Shown here: positions 37,921-48,200 of the stretch, piece after piece
How positions within the stretch are numbered: the stretch's first letter is position 1
Layout: the number at the start of each line of letters is the position of its first letter
DNA from: Bacteroidota bacterium
GTDB taxonomy: Bacteria > Bacteroidota > Bacteroidia > AKYH767-A > OLB10
DNA: 64,000 bases
Assembly: GCA_016714535.1 (NCBI GenBank)
Contig: JADKDR010000013.1
Coordinates: 1-64,000 of the forward strand
Reading direction: 5' to 3'
The notes under the pieces: generated by a model
What the model was told of the DNA's origin: nothing
Database searches by the model: none
Seen by the model: only the letters and a program-made list of their open reading frames with translations
Position numbers and translations under genes: made by a program

Positions 37921-40651
37921 TCATCGCCTGCAAAGCAACTTAAAGTCACAATAGCTGCAGCTACCTAGGCTAGTGGTGGGTTTTAGGTCTACCGGTTCGT
38001 TTATTATTTCGTTTAGAAGTCGAGCCAGCCTGTCCTTAAATTCAATCATCATCGATTCGGTAATCATATTGCCATCGAATAAATAGTCAAGCCCTTCTTT
38101 CACTTTTTTAAGCGGAAATGCTGCAACTTTAACTGCAGGTTCTTTAAGCGCGGCAGCATACAGCAATAATTGAAAGGCGACTTTGTATTTACTGTCAGTA
38201 AAGATTTTTTCGAGAGTATCAGTTAGTTCCACCTTGCCGGTTTTATAATCTACAATCAGAAAATGATCTTCAGCTTTTTCTACCCGGTCAATAATTCCTT
38301 TAATTAGTACCGTGTCTTTTTCATTGATTTTAAATTCTTCTTCAAACTCTTTTTCCAAAGCTACCAGCGTTATTGGCAATCGTGCTTTATCTACAGCAAT
38401 AATGGATTGAATGATATTTTGTAATACATCATAAGTAACGATATTATTATTTTGAATTGTTTTCGTTTCATATTCTTTAACATAGGCAGCATATAAGAGC
38501 GTGTCCAATTGCTCTTCTACCTGACTAAGTAAGTTGCTGTTAAGTATTACTTTGTCTTTATAGGCATTTTCCATTACCAGATGAATGATGTTGCCTATTT
38601 GCATAGGGCTTAATTCGGTCTCTTCTCTTTGAGGTTCTTTAATTTTTAAAATGTAGCGATAGTAAAATTTTAGCTTACATTCGATATACATATTAAGTGC
38701 CGTGGGCGAAAATTTAACCTGATGCGTGCAGTACATGTCGCGCAGTTTTTCAATCAAGTCGTTTGTTTTAGTAACCGCTAATTGAATTTGTTCCATATCA
38801 GGAACCGGTGCAGCCATAACTTTTTTGGAATAGGAAATAGAAGGACACTGTTGTAGAATGTCATATTCCAGTTGCCTGATGTAGCGTGAAGGTTCGCCTG
38901 CCCCTAGCGAGTTAACTTCGGTGTTAAAAGTTAAATCTACTTTTTTAGCACGTTGCAACAAACGGTAAAAATGGTATGCAGATATGCTTTCATTATTTTC
39001 TTCGAGAGGTAATTTAAATGCCTTGCGTAAGGTGTAAGGAATGTAGGTTTTCAAAGTGGAATCAGATGGCAACACACCTTCGTTTAAATTTAACAAGATG
39101 AGTTCATCAAAATCAAGGCAACGCGTTTCCAAAAAACCCATAAGCTGAATGGAGGCATTCTTATCGCTGTCAAAGGGAACTTTTACAGTTCGCAAAATAT
39201 CTTTTATAACAATGGACGATTGCACGTGCGCCAGGCTTTTCATGGTTCGATTAATAAGCAATACCAACTGCTGTAGTAAGGCGCGATTTACAAAATCAAT
39301 TTGCAGATTATGATTTAAAACATACTCTATCAGTTGCAGTATACTTGCGCTAATAGAAGTCGATTGGGCGGTATTCACAATCACATCCACCATGCCTTTA
39401 TTGTAATTACTTGCCACGGATGACAGGTAAAGGTAATTGCCTCCGATTATAACATCCGAAGTATTATTGTTTTGAAGATGTGTGAAAGCAAGCAATGGAG
39501 TAGAAATAAAATCTTGGAAATAAATTTTTGAAAGAAGCAGGTTTTGAGATTTATCGAATTTAAATTTTTCGATCAACTGCATAAACGAAAGCACCAAGTG
39601 TTCGGCTAGCGAGTTGCGCAACGGCAAGCCCATGGTGATATTGAAATCTGTTTTTGGATATCGATACTGTGCAAGAGCGGTATCAACATGGTTTCGTCAG
39701 GGAGCACCACCGTCAGTGCCTTGTTATCAGTTGCCGCATTTTCTATTAAGCTGCCTGCATATTGAACCTGACTAAAGTTAGATGGAAAACCATTGCAAGA
39801 TATGGTCTTGTGCTGTGTAGCAAAGTAGTCATTTCTAAAAAGTGACTTTGATGTAATCAGTTTGTTATGTTTTAAATATTCGCCAGCAGGATTATATTTG
39901 TGGTCGGTAATAAAATTATCTATATCCCAAATAACATCGGCAACTTGATTTTTTATTAAGGTCGAAATAATTGCTTCTTCACTTTTGCTAAGGGCATAAA
40001 ATCCGCAAAACAAATGCATGGTATAAGGCGCATTAAGACCTTTTAATTTTATATCGGCAAGTAAATTTCGTTTCACAAATCCGCTATATGCCAGGTTGTT
40101 GGCAATCATCCATTCGCTGAATTCGGCATACACACTCCGGAGATGTTGCCAGTTGGCAACAAAGTTTTTCGCATGTCCGAATTCTGATAATCATCGCCAA
40201 GCAGCGATTGCCAAAATTGTTGGATCGATGTCTTTTCTTCAAAGGCCCATTCAAATTGACTTTCGATGCGCGAAATATCTTCGAGTGTGCTGAATAACTT
40301 ATTGCCATCAGCCAGATGATTATCGATTTCTTCAAAATCACTAATCAGAATTTTACCCCAAGGGTAAAAGGTGTCAAAGTCTGTTTCGTAATATTTTTTA
40401 TAAATGTGGAACAGTTCACAAACCAAAACCCAAGTATCGGCAATTATCAGTTGACTATGAGTTCTAAAAAACTCATCGATAGAAATTACAGATGGAAGCA
40501 GGGTAGGCTTGCCAATATTTTTTTTAAAATAGTCGGAAAATGCCTTGCACGCCCTACGTGAGGGGAATATCAGTTGCAGCTTATGATAGCCCTCTGAATA
40601 ATTAGCAATAACATGCTCGTAAACTTCCGCAATAAAGGACTTAACCACCAT
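37921..40651 (-). pseudogene. AddB-like PD-(D/E)XK nuclease, frame broken twice
   Basis: Three frames (40651-40106, 40133-39606, 39633-37921) join to about 908 aa, the normal size for the Bacteroidota AddB-like/RecB-family exonuclease. The N-terminal part resembles an inactivated helicase (FPSRRACKAFSDYFK, SIDEFFRT). The C-terminal nuclease has IIDRVEKAEDHFLIVDYKTGK with the D...DYK active site. Four Cys (ECKLKFYYRY, then CSYCDFKLLC) suit the AddB iron-sulfur cluster. Removing one GT from GTGTGT near 40136 and one AT from GATATCC near 39657 restores the frame (SGVYAEFSEW; SIDPKTDFNITMG). It would act with AddA in double-strand-break repair; addA is not in this window. Confidence 0.83.
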
Positions 40652-40754
40652 CAGTAGATTTTAAACTTGCAACAAGAATAGCGAAATTTTACTTAACACA
40701 TTTCGCATTACAGACGAATAGTTAAATTCGCCACCACAAAAAAAGAAAATCAAG

Positions 40755-41693
40755 TTGGAAAAAGTAAAGTGTTTAATAATAGGAAGTGGCCCTGCGGGCT
40801 ACACTGCCGCCATCTATGCCGCCCGTGCCGATATGAAACCTGTGATGATTGCTGGCTTGCAACCCGGAGGCCAACTAACCATTACCACCGAAGTAGAAAA
40901 CTATCCCGGCTACCCTGATGGAACGCAAGGACCTGAGATGATGGAAGATTTTCGCAAGCAAGCACAACGCTTCGGTACCGATATACGTTGGGGCTATGTT
41001 AGCAGTGTTGACTTTAGTGCAGGCATGCCGCCTTATAAAGTGGTGGTTGACGAAAAGCATGAAATAGAAGCCGAAAGTGTGATTATATGTACAGGTGCTT
41101 CGGCCAAATGGCTTGGCATTGAGAGCGAGCAACGCCTTAATGGCTTTGGTGTTTCGGCTTGTGCCGTGTGCGATGGATTTTTCTTTAAGGGGCAGGATGT
41201 AGCCATTGTTGGTGCAGGAGACACTGCTGCCGAAGAAGCAACTTACCTTGCTAAGTTATGCCGCAAAGTATATATGATTGTGCGTAAAAGTGAAATGAGG
41301 GCTAGCAAGGCAATGCAGCATCGCGTACAAAATACGGCAAACATTGAAGTGTTGTATAACCACCAAACCGAAGAGATACTTGGTGATAAAACCGTAACCG
41401 GAGCGCTGCTAATAAACACCCAAACCAAGGAGCAGCGCGTGCTTGAAGTAACCGGTTTTTTTGTAGCCATAGGTCATCAGCCTAATACAGATATTTTTAA
41501 AGAGCAATTAGACATGGACGAAACAGGATACTTACACACCGTGCCCGGTACTACAAAAACTAGTAAAGACGGAATTTTTGCCGCGGGAGATGTGCAGGAT
41601 AAAACCTATCGTCAGGCGGTGACTGCCGCAGGAAGTGGCTGCATGGCTGCATTAGATGCCGAAAGGTATCTTGCTGCCAAGGGGATTCATTAA
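40755..41693 (+). CDS. trxB: Thioredoxin-disulfide reductase
   Basis: 312 aa. Transfers electrons from NADPH via FAD to thioredoxin. FAD fold IIGSGPAGYTAAIYAARA at the N-terminus, GGQLTITTEVENYPG, the redox-active pair CAVC in SACAVCDGFFF near residues 136-141, the NADPH fold VAIVGAGDTAAEEATYL and C-terminal GIFAAGDVQDKTYRQAVTAAGSG. The frame opens with TTG at 40755; no in-frame ATG lies upstream before a stop, and the FAD fold begins seven residues later, so TTG is the likely start. Isolated gene. Confidence 0.96.
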   Translation: MEKVKCLIIGSGPAGYTAAIYAARADMKPVMIAGLQPGGQLTITTEVENYPGYPDGTQGPEMMEDFRKQAQRFGTDIRWGYVSSVDFSAGMPPYKVVVDEKHEIEAESVIICTGASAKWLGIESEQRLNGFGVSACAVCDGFFFKGQDVAIVGAGDTAAEEATYLAKLCRKVYMIVRKSEMRASKAMQHRVQNTANIEVLYNHQTEEILGDKTVTGALLINTQTKEQRVLEVTGFFVAIGHQPNTDIFKEQLDMDETGYLHTVPGTTKTSKDGIFAAGDVQDKTYRQAVTAAGSGCMAALDAERYLAAKGIH

Positions 41694-42293
41694 TGTCATT
41701 TTTAAAATAAACAGTATCTAAATTTGTTTGTCAATTTTAGTTTTTGATTAGCCTTAATAATTGAATAGAAAAATTGGTGAGGAATAATGAGCGCATACTG
41801 ATTAATGTCTTGGTAGGATTTTCAACAACATACTATTAGTAACAAGCCCTTTGTAATCGCCAGGAATTTAGGGCGCATCAAATATTATAAATCAAATTAA
41901 TTCTTACACGGAATGCATATTTGAGGAAAATGGTGTCGCTCCTACGGAGCTAAACAAAAGAGGCACGTTTGCTTCTATTAAGATATCGCTTCTACGGAGC
42001 TCTGAGATTTTTATAAAGCTGATTAAGCCCAAGCGGGGCGACATTTTAATAGAAAGTGAAATGAAAAAATAATAAGCCTAAGCAAGGCGATGAGTTAATG
42101 CAAAAGCTAAAGGAAAAAACAATAAGCCAAAGCAGGGCGCAAGGTTTATACAAATGAAACCGATAAAAAAAATCAAGGCACAATTAGGAGCAATTAGAGT
42201 AAGGGACAGGTTCATTATTTGAGGATGATATTAATTTGAAAAATAGATAAAAGAAAAATCGAAATTTCTAAACCACAAACCGGCCTGATAAAA
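41694..42293. repeat. Intergenic region packed with dispersed motifs
   Basis: No gene. GGTGTCGCTCCTACGGAGCT at 41932-41951 and a variant ATCGCTTCTACGGAGCT at 41985-42001 match the motif near 9.75 kb in reverse. Then three degenerate copies of AAGCC-AAGC-GGGCG follow at about 42026, 42074 and 42126. Such strings are widespread in intergenic DNA of this phylum. Function unknown. Confidence 0.6.
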
Positions 42294-43394
42294 TCATCTT
42301 CGTGCTTTTGCTGCCATTGGAGCCATATCAAGTGCTACAGCACCTACCAGAATTAAACCTTTTATTATATCCTGCAAAAAATCCTGCACATTAAGCAGAC
42401 TCATGCCATTGTCGAGCGATGCCATCATAAGCGCACCACATAGCGCACCAGCAATCGTTCCTCGGCCACCCATTAGGCTGCAACCGCCAATCACACAAGC
42501 GGCAATTGCATCAAGTTCGAGGTTGCGTGCAGCACCCGGTGTGGCGCTGCCAAGTTGCGCTGTATAAACAATGGATGCTAAACCAATCATGCCACCAAGC
42601 AATAAGTAAATATAGAGCACATGCTCACGAATATTTATTCCTGAATAAAAGGCAGCTTCGCGGTTGCCACCTATAGCATACACATGTCTGCCAAATGGGA
42701 ATTTTGTTGATACTAAATGAACTAGCAATGCCACCACTGCAAGGAGCAATACCTGTGCCGGTATACCTTTGTAACTAAAGAGCATGGCAGCAAATGCAAG
42801 TGTTGTCAGCAAGCCAAGCACAGCAGGAATTACATTCTTTTTTGCTTTCATAGCCTGGTAAATTCCAAATAAAGAAAGCGAAGAGAATAATACAAGAACT
42901 ATCCATGCTACATAAGAAGGCAAAAAACCAATGCCGAATTGTTGTATCGAATCAGCTATCGGTCCTATCGTTTCACCTTTGGTGACACCTTTTATTAAGC
43001 CACGATAAATAAGCAATCCACCTAGTGTAACAATAAATGCAGGAATGCGCGTATATGCTACCAGGCAGCCATTAATAGCACCAATGGCAAGGCCGCCAAG
43101 CATGGCTGCTACCACAGCGGCAATTGGTGAAAGCTGAAATAAACAATTGCTTATGGCTGCAAATCCACCACAAAGGGCTACCGCAGATCCGACCGATAAA
43201 TCAATTTCGCCAGCAACAATTACCAACACCATTCCACATGCGAGCAACCCCACTACCGAAGTTTGCCGCATCAGATTTGTGAAATTTCGTGGCGATAGAA
43301 AAAGCCCATCCGTAACAAGATTAAAGCCAATGGCAATAATGATAAGTGCAATAATTACAAATGCCAATCGTGATTGAAATAATTGTTTTATCAT
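42294..43394 (-). CDS. Sugar ABC transporter permease (XylH-like)
   Basis: 366 aa integral membrane permease of the CUT2/BPD_transp_2 family with about ten hydrophobic segments. Signature regions: GLLACGMVLVIVAGEIDLSVGS, GLLIYRGLIKGVTKGET, FGRHVYAIGGNREAAFYSGI and the C-terminal NVQDFLQDIIKGLILVGAVALD, which is closest to XylH. Last gene of the amylase-xylFGH operon, 8 bp after the ATPase gene. Transports a monosaccharide with the two preceding gene products; xylose is the named family substrate, but the amylase context makes glucose or a related sugar plausible. Confidence 0.88.
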   Translation of the reverse strand: MIKQLFQSRLAFVIIALIIIAIGFNLVTDGLFLSPRNFTNLMRQTSVVGLLACGMVLVIVAGEIDLSVGSAVALCGGFAAISNCLFQLSPIAAVVAAMLGGLAIGAINGCLVAYTRIPAFIVTLGGLLIYRGLIKGVTKGETIGPIADSIQQFGIGFLPSYVAWIVLVLFSSLSLFGIYQAMKAKKNVIPAVLGLLTTLAFAAMLFSYKGIPAQVLLLAVVALLVHLVSTKFPFGRHVYAIGGNREAAFYSGINIREHVLYIYLLLGGMIGLASIVYTAQLGSATPGAARNLELDAIAACVIGGCSLMGGRGTIAGALCGALMMASLDNGMSLLNVQDFLQDIIKGLILVGAVALDMAPMAAKARR

Positions 43395-43402
43395 ACCTCT
43401 TT

Positions 43403-44893
43403 TTATTGCACGGCTGCAACCATTATTTTTTCAGAATTAAAATCTTTACGATGAAACATTGCTGTTATACTACCCTTGCACATAACATAGATACGGTCGC
43501 AAATGCCCATTAGTTCAGGTAAATCAGACGATACTACCAAGGTTGCTGTTTTTTGTTTTGCCATTTTATATAAGATGGAATAGATCTCTGCTTTTGCACC
43601 CACATCTACTCCGCGTGTTGGTTCATCGGCAAGTAAAAGTTGTGGCGTATGATAGAGCCATTTGCTAATGGCCACCTTTTGCTGATTGCCACCACTGAGC
43701 GATGCAATTGACTGCTGTACATTGTTGGCTTTTATGTTATAGGCTGTTATGCATTGATTGGTATAGCTTATTTCTTTTTCTGGCGAAATGGTGTTTGCAC
43801 GTAAAAAATATTTAAGAAACGACAAGGTGTTATTAAACAAAATGCTTTGGTCGGTTACTAGCCCGTATTTTTTTCGGTCTTCAGTTATAAGTACTACACC
43901 CTTGTCAATAGCATTCTGCGGCTTACGGACGTGGTATTCTGTATTGGAAAAAAAGATTTGCCCTTCTGTTTTAAATGTGCGTGCGCCAAACAACAGTTGC
44001 AATAACTCAGTACGGCCACTACCTATAAGGCCAGCTATACCAACTACTTCGCCTTGCTTTACATTCAGGCTTATATTTTTGTGTACAGATTTTTCGGCCA
44101 GTTGTGTTGATAAATTTTTTATTTCCAAAAGAACTTCTCCGGTTTCAATTTCAGGTTTGTGATAAAGCTTGGTGAGCACGCGCCCAACCATCAACGAAAT
44201 TATTTCATCGGTAGTAATATCTGTTGTTTTTTTTGTGGCTATGGTTTTTCCATCACGCAAAACGGTAATGTTATCGGCAATGGCAAATACTTCTTCCAGC
44301 TTATGTGAAATAAGAATTAGCGTTATGCCTTGTTGCTTTAAATTGATAAGCAGTTGTAACAACTTTTTTGATTCTGTTTCGGTAAGTGCTGCAGTAGGTT
44401 CATCAAGTATCAGCAGTTTTGATTTTTTCGAAAGTGCTTTGGCAATTTCTACCAATTGCTGATGCCCAATTCCTAATTCGGTAATTTTGGTATCGGCACT
44501 AAGTTCAAGCCCAAGCATGTGGAGCAGCCTGGCAGTTTCGTTGTGCATGGTAGCATAATCAATCATGCCACTTTTAAGTGGCATGTGTCCCAGAAAAATA
44601 TTTTCGGCAATGCTCATTTCGGGTACCAGGGCAAGTTCTTGTGCAATAATGGATATGCCTGCATGTTCGCTTTGGCGGATGTTTTCGAATTGCATTTCAA
44701 CCTGATCGAGAAGGATGGTGCCTTCAAACATATGATGCGCATATACCCCGCTCAAGATTTTCATTAAGGTTGATTTGCCTGCACCATTTTCTCCGCAAAT
44801 GGCGTGTATAGTTGCATCGTTTACGGTAAGGGTTACATCCTGCAAAGCATATACCTGACCGAATTGCTTTGATATATTTTGCATTTGCAACAT
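43403..44893 (-). CDS. Sugar ABC transporter ATP-binding protein (XylG-like)
   Basis: 496 aa with two fused ATPase domains, as in the CUT2 class. Domain 1: Walker A GENGAGKSTLMKIL, signature LGIGHQQLVEIAKAL and Walker B LLILDEPTAAL. Domain 2: degenerate Walker A GLIGSGRTELLQLLFG, signature LSGGNQQKVAISKWL and LLADEPTRGVDVGA. Energises the import complex with the adjacent permease and binding protein. Ten bp from the binding-protein gene. Confidence 0.92.
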   Translation of the reverse strand: MLQMQNISKQFGQVYALQDVTLTVNDATIHAICGENGAGKSTLMKILSGVYAHHMFEGTILLDQVEMQFENIRQSEHAGISIIAQELALVPEMSIAENIFLGHMPLKSGMIDYATMHNETARLLHMLGLELSADTKITELGIGHQQLVEIAKALSKKSKLLILDEPTAALTETESKKLLQLLINLKQQGITLILISHKLEEVFAIADNITVLRDGKTIATKKTTDITTDEIISLMVGRVLTKLYHKPEIETGEVLLEIKNLSTQLAEKSVHKNISLNVKQGEVVGIAGLIGSGRTELLQLLFGARTFKTEGQIFFSNTEYHVRKPQNAIDKGVVLITEDRKKYGLVTDQSILFNNTLSFLKYFLRANTISPEKEISYTNQCITAYNIKANNVQQSIASLSGGNQQKVAISKWLYHTPQLLLADEPTRGVDVGAKAEIYSILYKMAKQKTATLVVSSDLPELMGICDRIYVMCKGSITAMFHRKDFNSEKIMVAAVQ

Positions 44894-44903
44894 CCTGACC
44901 TTA

Positions 44904-45920
44904 TTATTGGATTTTTAATTTTCCTTTATCAATAAATTCGTCAGCAACAACCGTACTCATGTAGTTTGCTTTATCAACGGCAATGGGCGCCAGTAGAATG
45001 CTTGGCACCTCCTTAAAATTATTGTTCAGTTTAGCATTAACACCCTGCAGGGGTTGTTTATTAATGAGCATGGCTGTGGCCTGTGCAGCTTGCGTTGCAA
45101 GAAGTTTAATGGGTTTGTAAACGGTCATCGTTTGTGTGCCATCTATTATGCGTTGTATTGCACTCACTTCAGCATCCTGACCACTCACCGGCACCTTGCC
45201 TTGCAATTGCTGTTCGCTCAATGCCTGTATGCAACCACTTGCAAGACCATCGTTGGCAGCAACTATAGCTGCTACATTATTGTTGCATAATGTTAGTGCA
45301 TTTTGTGTTTGCTTGAGTGCCTCGGCAGGCAGCCAGTCTTTACAATATTGATCCATTATAATTTTTATTTTCCCTGCATCAATTGCCTGCTTCAATACAT
45401 TCAAGTGGCCCTGATGATAGAGTAGTGCATTGTTATCCGTAGAGGAGCCTTCGGCAAGAATGTAGTTTCCTTCGGGTGCAATATTGAGGATATACTGCGC
45501 TTGCATTTCGCCCACTTTTTGATTGTCGAACGAAATGTAAAGATCAAGGTCGGCATCGTTAATTAATCGGTCGTAAGCAATTACGGGTATCCCTGCTTCT
45601 TTAGCCTGCTTTATGGCAGTGGCGCATGTCTTACTGTTATGTGGAACAATAACAATGGCATCTACTTGTTTGGTTACAAAATTTTCGATGTGTTTGTTCT
45701 GGAGATTTTCGTCACCATTACATGCTTGTATCTCTACATCCAGGCCCAGACGCTCTGCCTCTTTCTTAAACATGGCAGCATCCTTGGCCCACCGCTCTTC
45801 GGTGTACGTATCCATGCTCAGACCAATTACTTTTTTCTTTTGTGCTCCATTGTTACAGCCAGCAAATAATGCTGCTGTAAATAACAAGAGATAAAAAATG
45901 TTTGTTTTAAAAAACTTCAT
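44904..45920 (-). CDS. Sugar ABC transporter substrate-binding lipoprotein (XylF-like)
   Basis: 338 aa. Lipoprotein signal with lipobox FAGC (Cys22). Periplasmic-binding fold of the type I/CUT2 class: VIGLSMDTYTEERWAKD, NKHIENFVTKQVDAIVIVPHN, VIAYDRLINDADLDLYISFDN and VPVSGQDAEVSAIQRIIDG. The IAYDRLI...DLYISFDN segment is characteristic of XylF. It captures the sugar for the adjacent ATPase and permease. Begins 23 bp after the amylase stop. Confidence 0.9.
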   Translation of the reverse strand: MKFFKTNIFYLLLFTAALFAGCNNGAQKKKVIGLSMDTYTEERWAKDAAMFKKEAERLGLDVEIQACNGDENLQNKHIENFVTKQVDAIVIVPHNSKTCATAIKQAKEAGIPVIAYDRLINDADLDLYISFDNQKVGEMQAQYILNIAPEGNYILAEGSSTDNNALLYHQGHLNVLKQAIDAGKIKIIMDQYCKDWLPAEALKQTQNALTLCNNNVAAIVAANDGLASGCIQALSEQQLQGKVPVSGQDAEVSAIQRIIDGTQTMTVYKPIKLLATQAAQATAMLINKQPLQGVNAKLNNNFKEVPSILLAPIAVDKANYMSTVVADEFIDKGKLKIQ

Positions 45921-45943
45921 ATATAGTTACCGTTACTTTAAAT

Positions 45944-47509
45944 TTATTTTACTAAAACCATCATACTGCTACCTGCTGGTATCGACATTATCTTGCCTGC
46001 AAAAGATGCACCTTCGCCACTGGCAAATATAACCTCGTGATTGCCTTTGGCAATCATCATCGGGTCTATTTCAAAAACTTTATCATTCAGATTATGCACT
46101 ACTATCATTTGCTCATTTTTAAATTTCATGACATAGATCATGTGCTTCAAATCTGAAAGCGGGCTTGCTTCCGCTTCTCCAAGGCGAAGCGAGTTAAAGT
46201 GATTGCGCACATCTATCAGTCGCTTATAGTGATTATACAGCGACTGCTGATCATCTTGTTGTTCTTTTAAGGGAGTAACTTTTCCATAAACTGTGTATAT
46301 TGATTTCAACCATTGACATTGTCCATCATCTTTATCTTTTGCATCCCATAAAAATGGTTCACGAATATTTTCGTCCGGCTTTTTTCCAAGCATGCCTATC
46401 TCTTCACCATAATAAATAAATGGTGTGCCGGGTAGTGTCAGCAATATTGAAGCTGCCAGTTTCATCTTGGTCATATTGCCTTGCAGGTCACTGCCGATGC
46501 GATTTTGATCGTGGTTAGTAAGAAAGGTTGCATCAATAAAACCGGGAGCCTGTTTAGCATAAAATGTTCTGGCATTATTTACCACGGCAACAATTCCCGA
46601 ATCGTTCATTTCCTGCATGGTGGGAATTATTTTAAAACCCAAATCGAAATTAAAAACGGAGGTAAGTGCATTCTGCAAATACGGAGCGGTAGCAGTTGCA
46701 TTGTCAGTTATCTCTCCAAGAAAAAATGCATCGGGCTTTACAGCGCGCATGGCAGAAGTAAATTCCTGCCACCAGGTATAGTTTTCATTTTCTCTGCCGG
46801 GAGGAAAAATCCATTTAGCTGCATCCAGTCTAAAACCATCTACACCCATATCGCGCAACCAGTATTTTCCTATTTCGATAATATCTTTGCGAACCGATGG
46901 ATGATCAAAATTTAAATCGGGCATGCCACCCCAAAAAAATCCATAATACTTTTCTCCTTTTACGGGCTTATTGTTGCGATATACATAATGCCAGCCATCA
47001 TCTTTTTTTGAAAGTTCATTTTCTTTTTTCCAAACAAAATAATTGCGCATGGCATTAGACTCGCTTTTGCAAGCCTCTTTAAACCAAGGGTGATCGCTCG
47101 AGCAATGGTTAACCACCAAATCCATGATGATTTTAATTTGGCGGGCATGAGCTTCGGCAATAAGGGTGCGCATATCATCGAGGGTGCCATACTCCGAATC
47201 GATACCATAATAATCCGTTACATCGTATTTGTGGTAAGTAGGTGAGGGGTTGAAAGGTGTGATCCATATGGCTCCAATTCCCAGCTCCTTAAGATAATCG
47301 AGTCGCGAGGTGATTCCATTGATATCGCCAATGCCATCACCATTGCTATCGCAAAATGAGCGGACAAAAATTTCGTAGCACACGCAATTCGGAAAACCTA
47401 TGTTATAATTTTTTCCAAGTTGAATGGTAACCTCGCTGCTATTCTTATATTGGGCATGAGTAAACAAGCAATGAAGCAATATGGAAATGCTAATCAGGAG
47501 TTTTTTCAT
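45944..47509 (-). CDS. Alpha-amylase family glycoside hydrolase (GH13)
   Basis: 521 aa, secreted (signal peptide at 1-19, ends THAQ). Cleaves alpha-1,4-glucosidic bonds. A Ca2+ loop DSNGDGIGD at about 54-62 is of the oligosaccharidase type. Catalytic residues: Asp229 in GFRLDAA, Glu266 in LGEI and Asp334 in TNHDQNR. Also DLVVNH (about 130-134) and a C-terminal beta-sandwich ending MVLVK. First gene of an operon with XylF-, XylG- and XylH-like genes, suggesting that released sugar is taken up by the ABC importer rather than by a SusCD system. Confidence 0.92.
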   Translation of the reverse strand: MKKLLISISILLHCLFTHAQYKNSSEVTIQLGKNYNIGFPNCVCYEIFVRSFCDSNGDGIGDINGITSRLDYLKELGIGAIWITPFNPSPTYHKYDVTDYYGIDSEYGTLDDMRTLIAEAHARQIKIIMDLVVNHCSSDHPWFKEACKSESNAMRNYFVWKKENELSKKDDGWHYVYRNNKPVKGEKYYGFFWGGMPDLNFDHPSVRKDIIEIGKYWLRDMGVDGFRLDAAKWIFPPGRENENYTWWQEFTSAMRAVKPDAFFLGEITDNATATAPYLQNALTSVFNFDLGFKIIPTMQEMNDSGIVAVVNNARTFYAKQAPGFIDATFLTNHDQNRIGSDLQGNMTKMKLAASILLTLPGTPFIYYGEEIGMLGKKPDENIREPFLWDAKDKDDGQCQWLKSIYTVYGKVTPLKEQQDDQQSLYNHYKRLIDVRNHFNSLRLGEAEASPLSDLKHMIYVMKFKNEQMIVVHNLNDKVFEIDPMMIAKGNHEVIFASGEGASFAGKIMSIPAGSSMMVLVK

Positions 47510-48200
47510 AGGTGGACGAAAGTAGAAAAATTAAATATAAGTTCTTATACAAGCTAATTATACAAGTTGGATTAAAAAGAGGGTAAAAAAGGTAGGGGCG
47601 CTTATGCCCTGGACTTGTGCTGAATTCAAGCCTCAAGTCAACTACGCACCGGTGGCACTAAAGGGCGCCATCCAACATCTACGTTTAGCTTTTTCTTGAC
47701 ACAACATTTTGTATTTTTTTTTAAAAGCTACAATTACTTTGGTGGCTTAGTGAGGCAGCGCCCTGTAGCGCCACGGGTGCGCGGCCGCTATATTCTGCAT
47801 GTGTTTATTGTTTTCAAAAAACTCAAATCTACAAGGATAATTTAATTAGACATTTCAAAACATCATTACTAAGCTAATGCACCCCAACTGGGGCTACATA
47901 TACTGAGCTGGGTTTTTCGTATCATTTTATTTTTGGTTTCAGATGGAAAATTGTTTTTTCAATTTCATTCAAAACATTCGTTAATTAATGGGTCACTTGG
48001 TGCCTCTTAATTCGTAATTCGTAATTCTCAATTCCTAATTCCCAATACCTATTTCGTAATTTCAATACATTTATTTGGAAGGCTAAAGCTTCTGCTGTTT
48101 TAAGTGCTTATTAAGTATGAATTGCTGCGTATGTTTTTAGCTGCTTTTTGTATCATGTCAACTTTCTTACCTTTGGCCACCTTTTTCCAAAAAAAAAATT
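47510..48200. other. Intergenic region with simple and dispersed repeats
   Basis: No gene. Contains CTAAAGGGCGCC near 47659, a 12-mer shared with the MITE interior, and a CGCCCTGTAGCGCCACGGGTGCGC block near 47770 of similar flavour, perhaps an old relative. A tandem AATTCGTAATTCGTAATTC run lies near 48009. The ileS promoter is at its right end. Confidence 0.45.
48148..48175 (+). promoter_or_regulatory. Bacteroidota-type promoter of ileS
   Basis: -7 element TACCTTTG (48168-48175) fits TAnnTTTG, with TTG at 48148-48150 17 bp upstream. The ATG of ileS is 26 bp downstream. Spacing is slightly shorter than the typical pattern. Confidence 0.5.
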
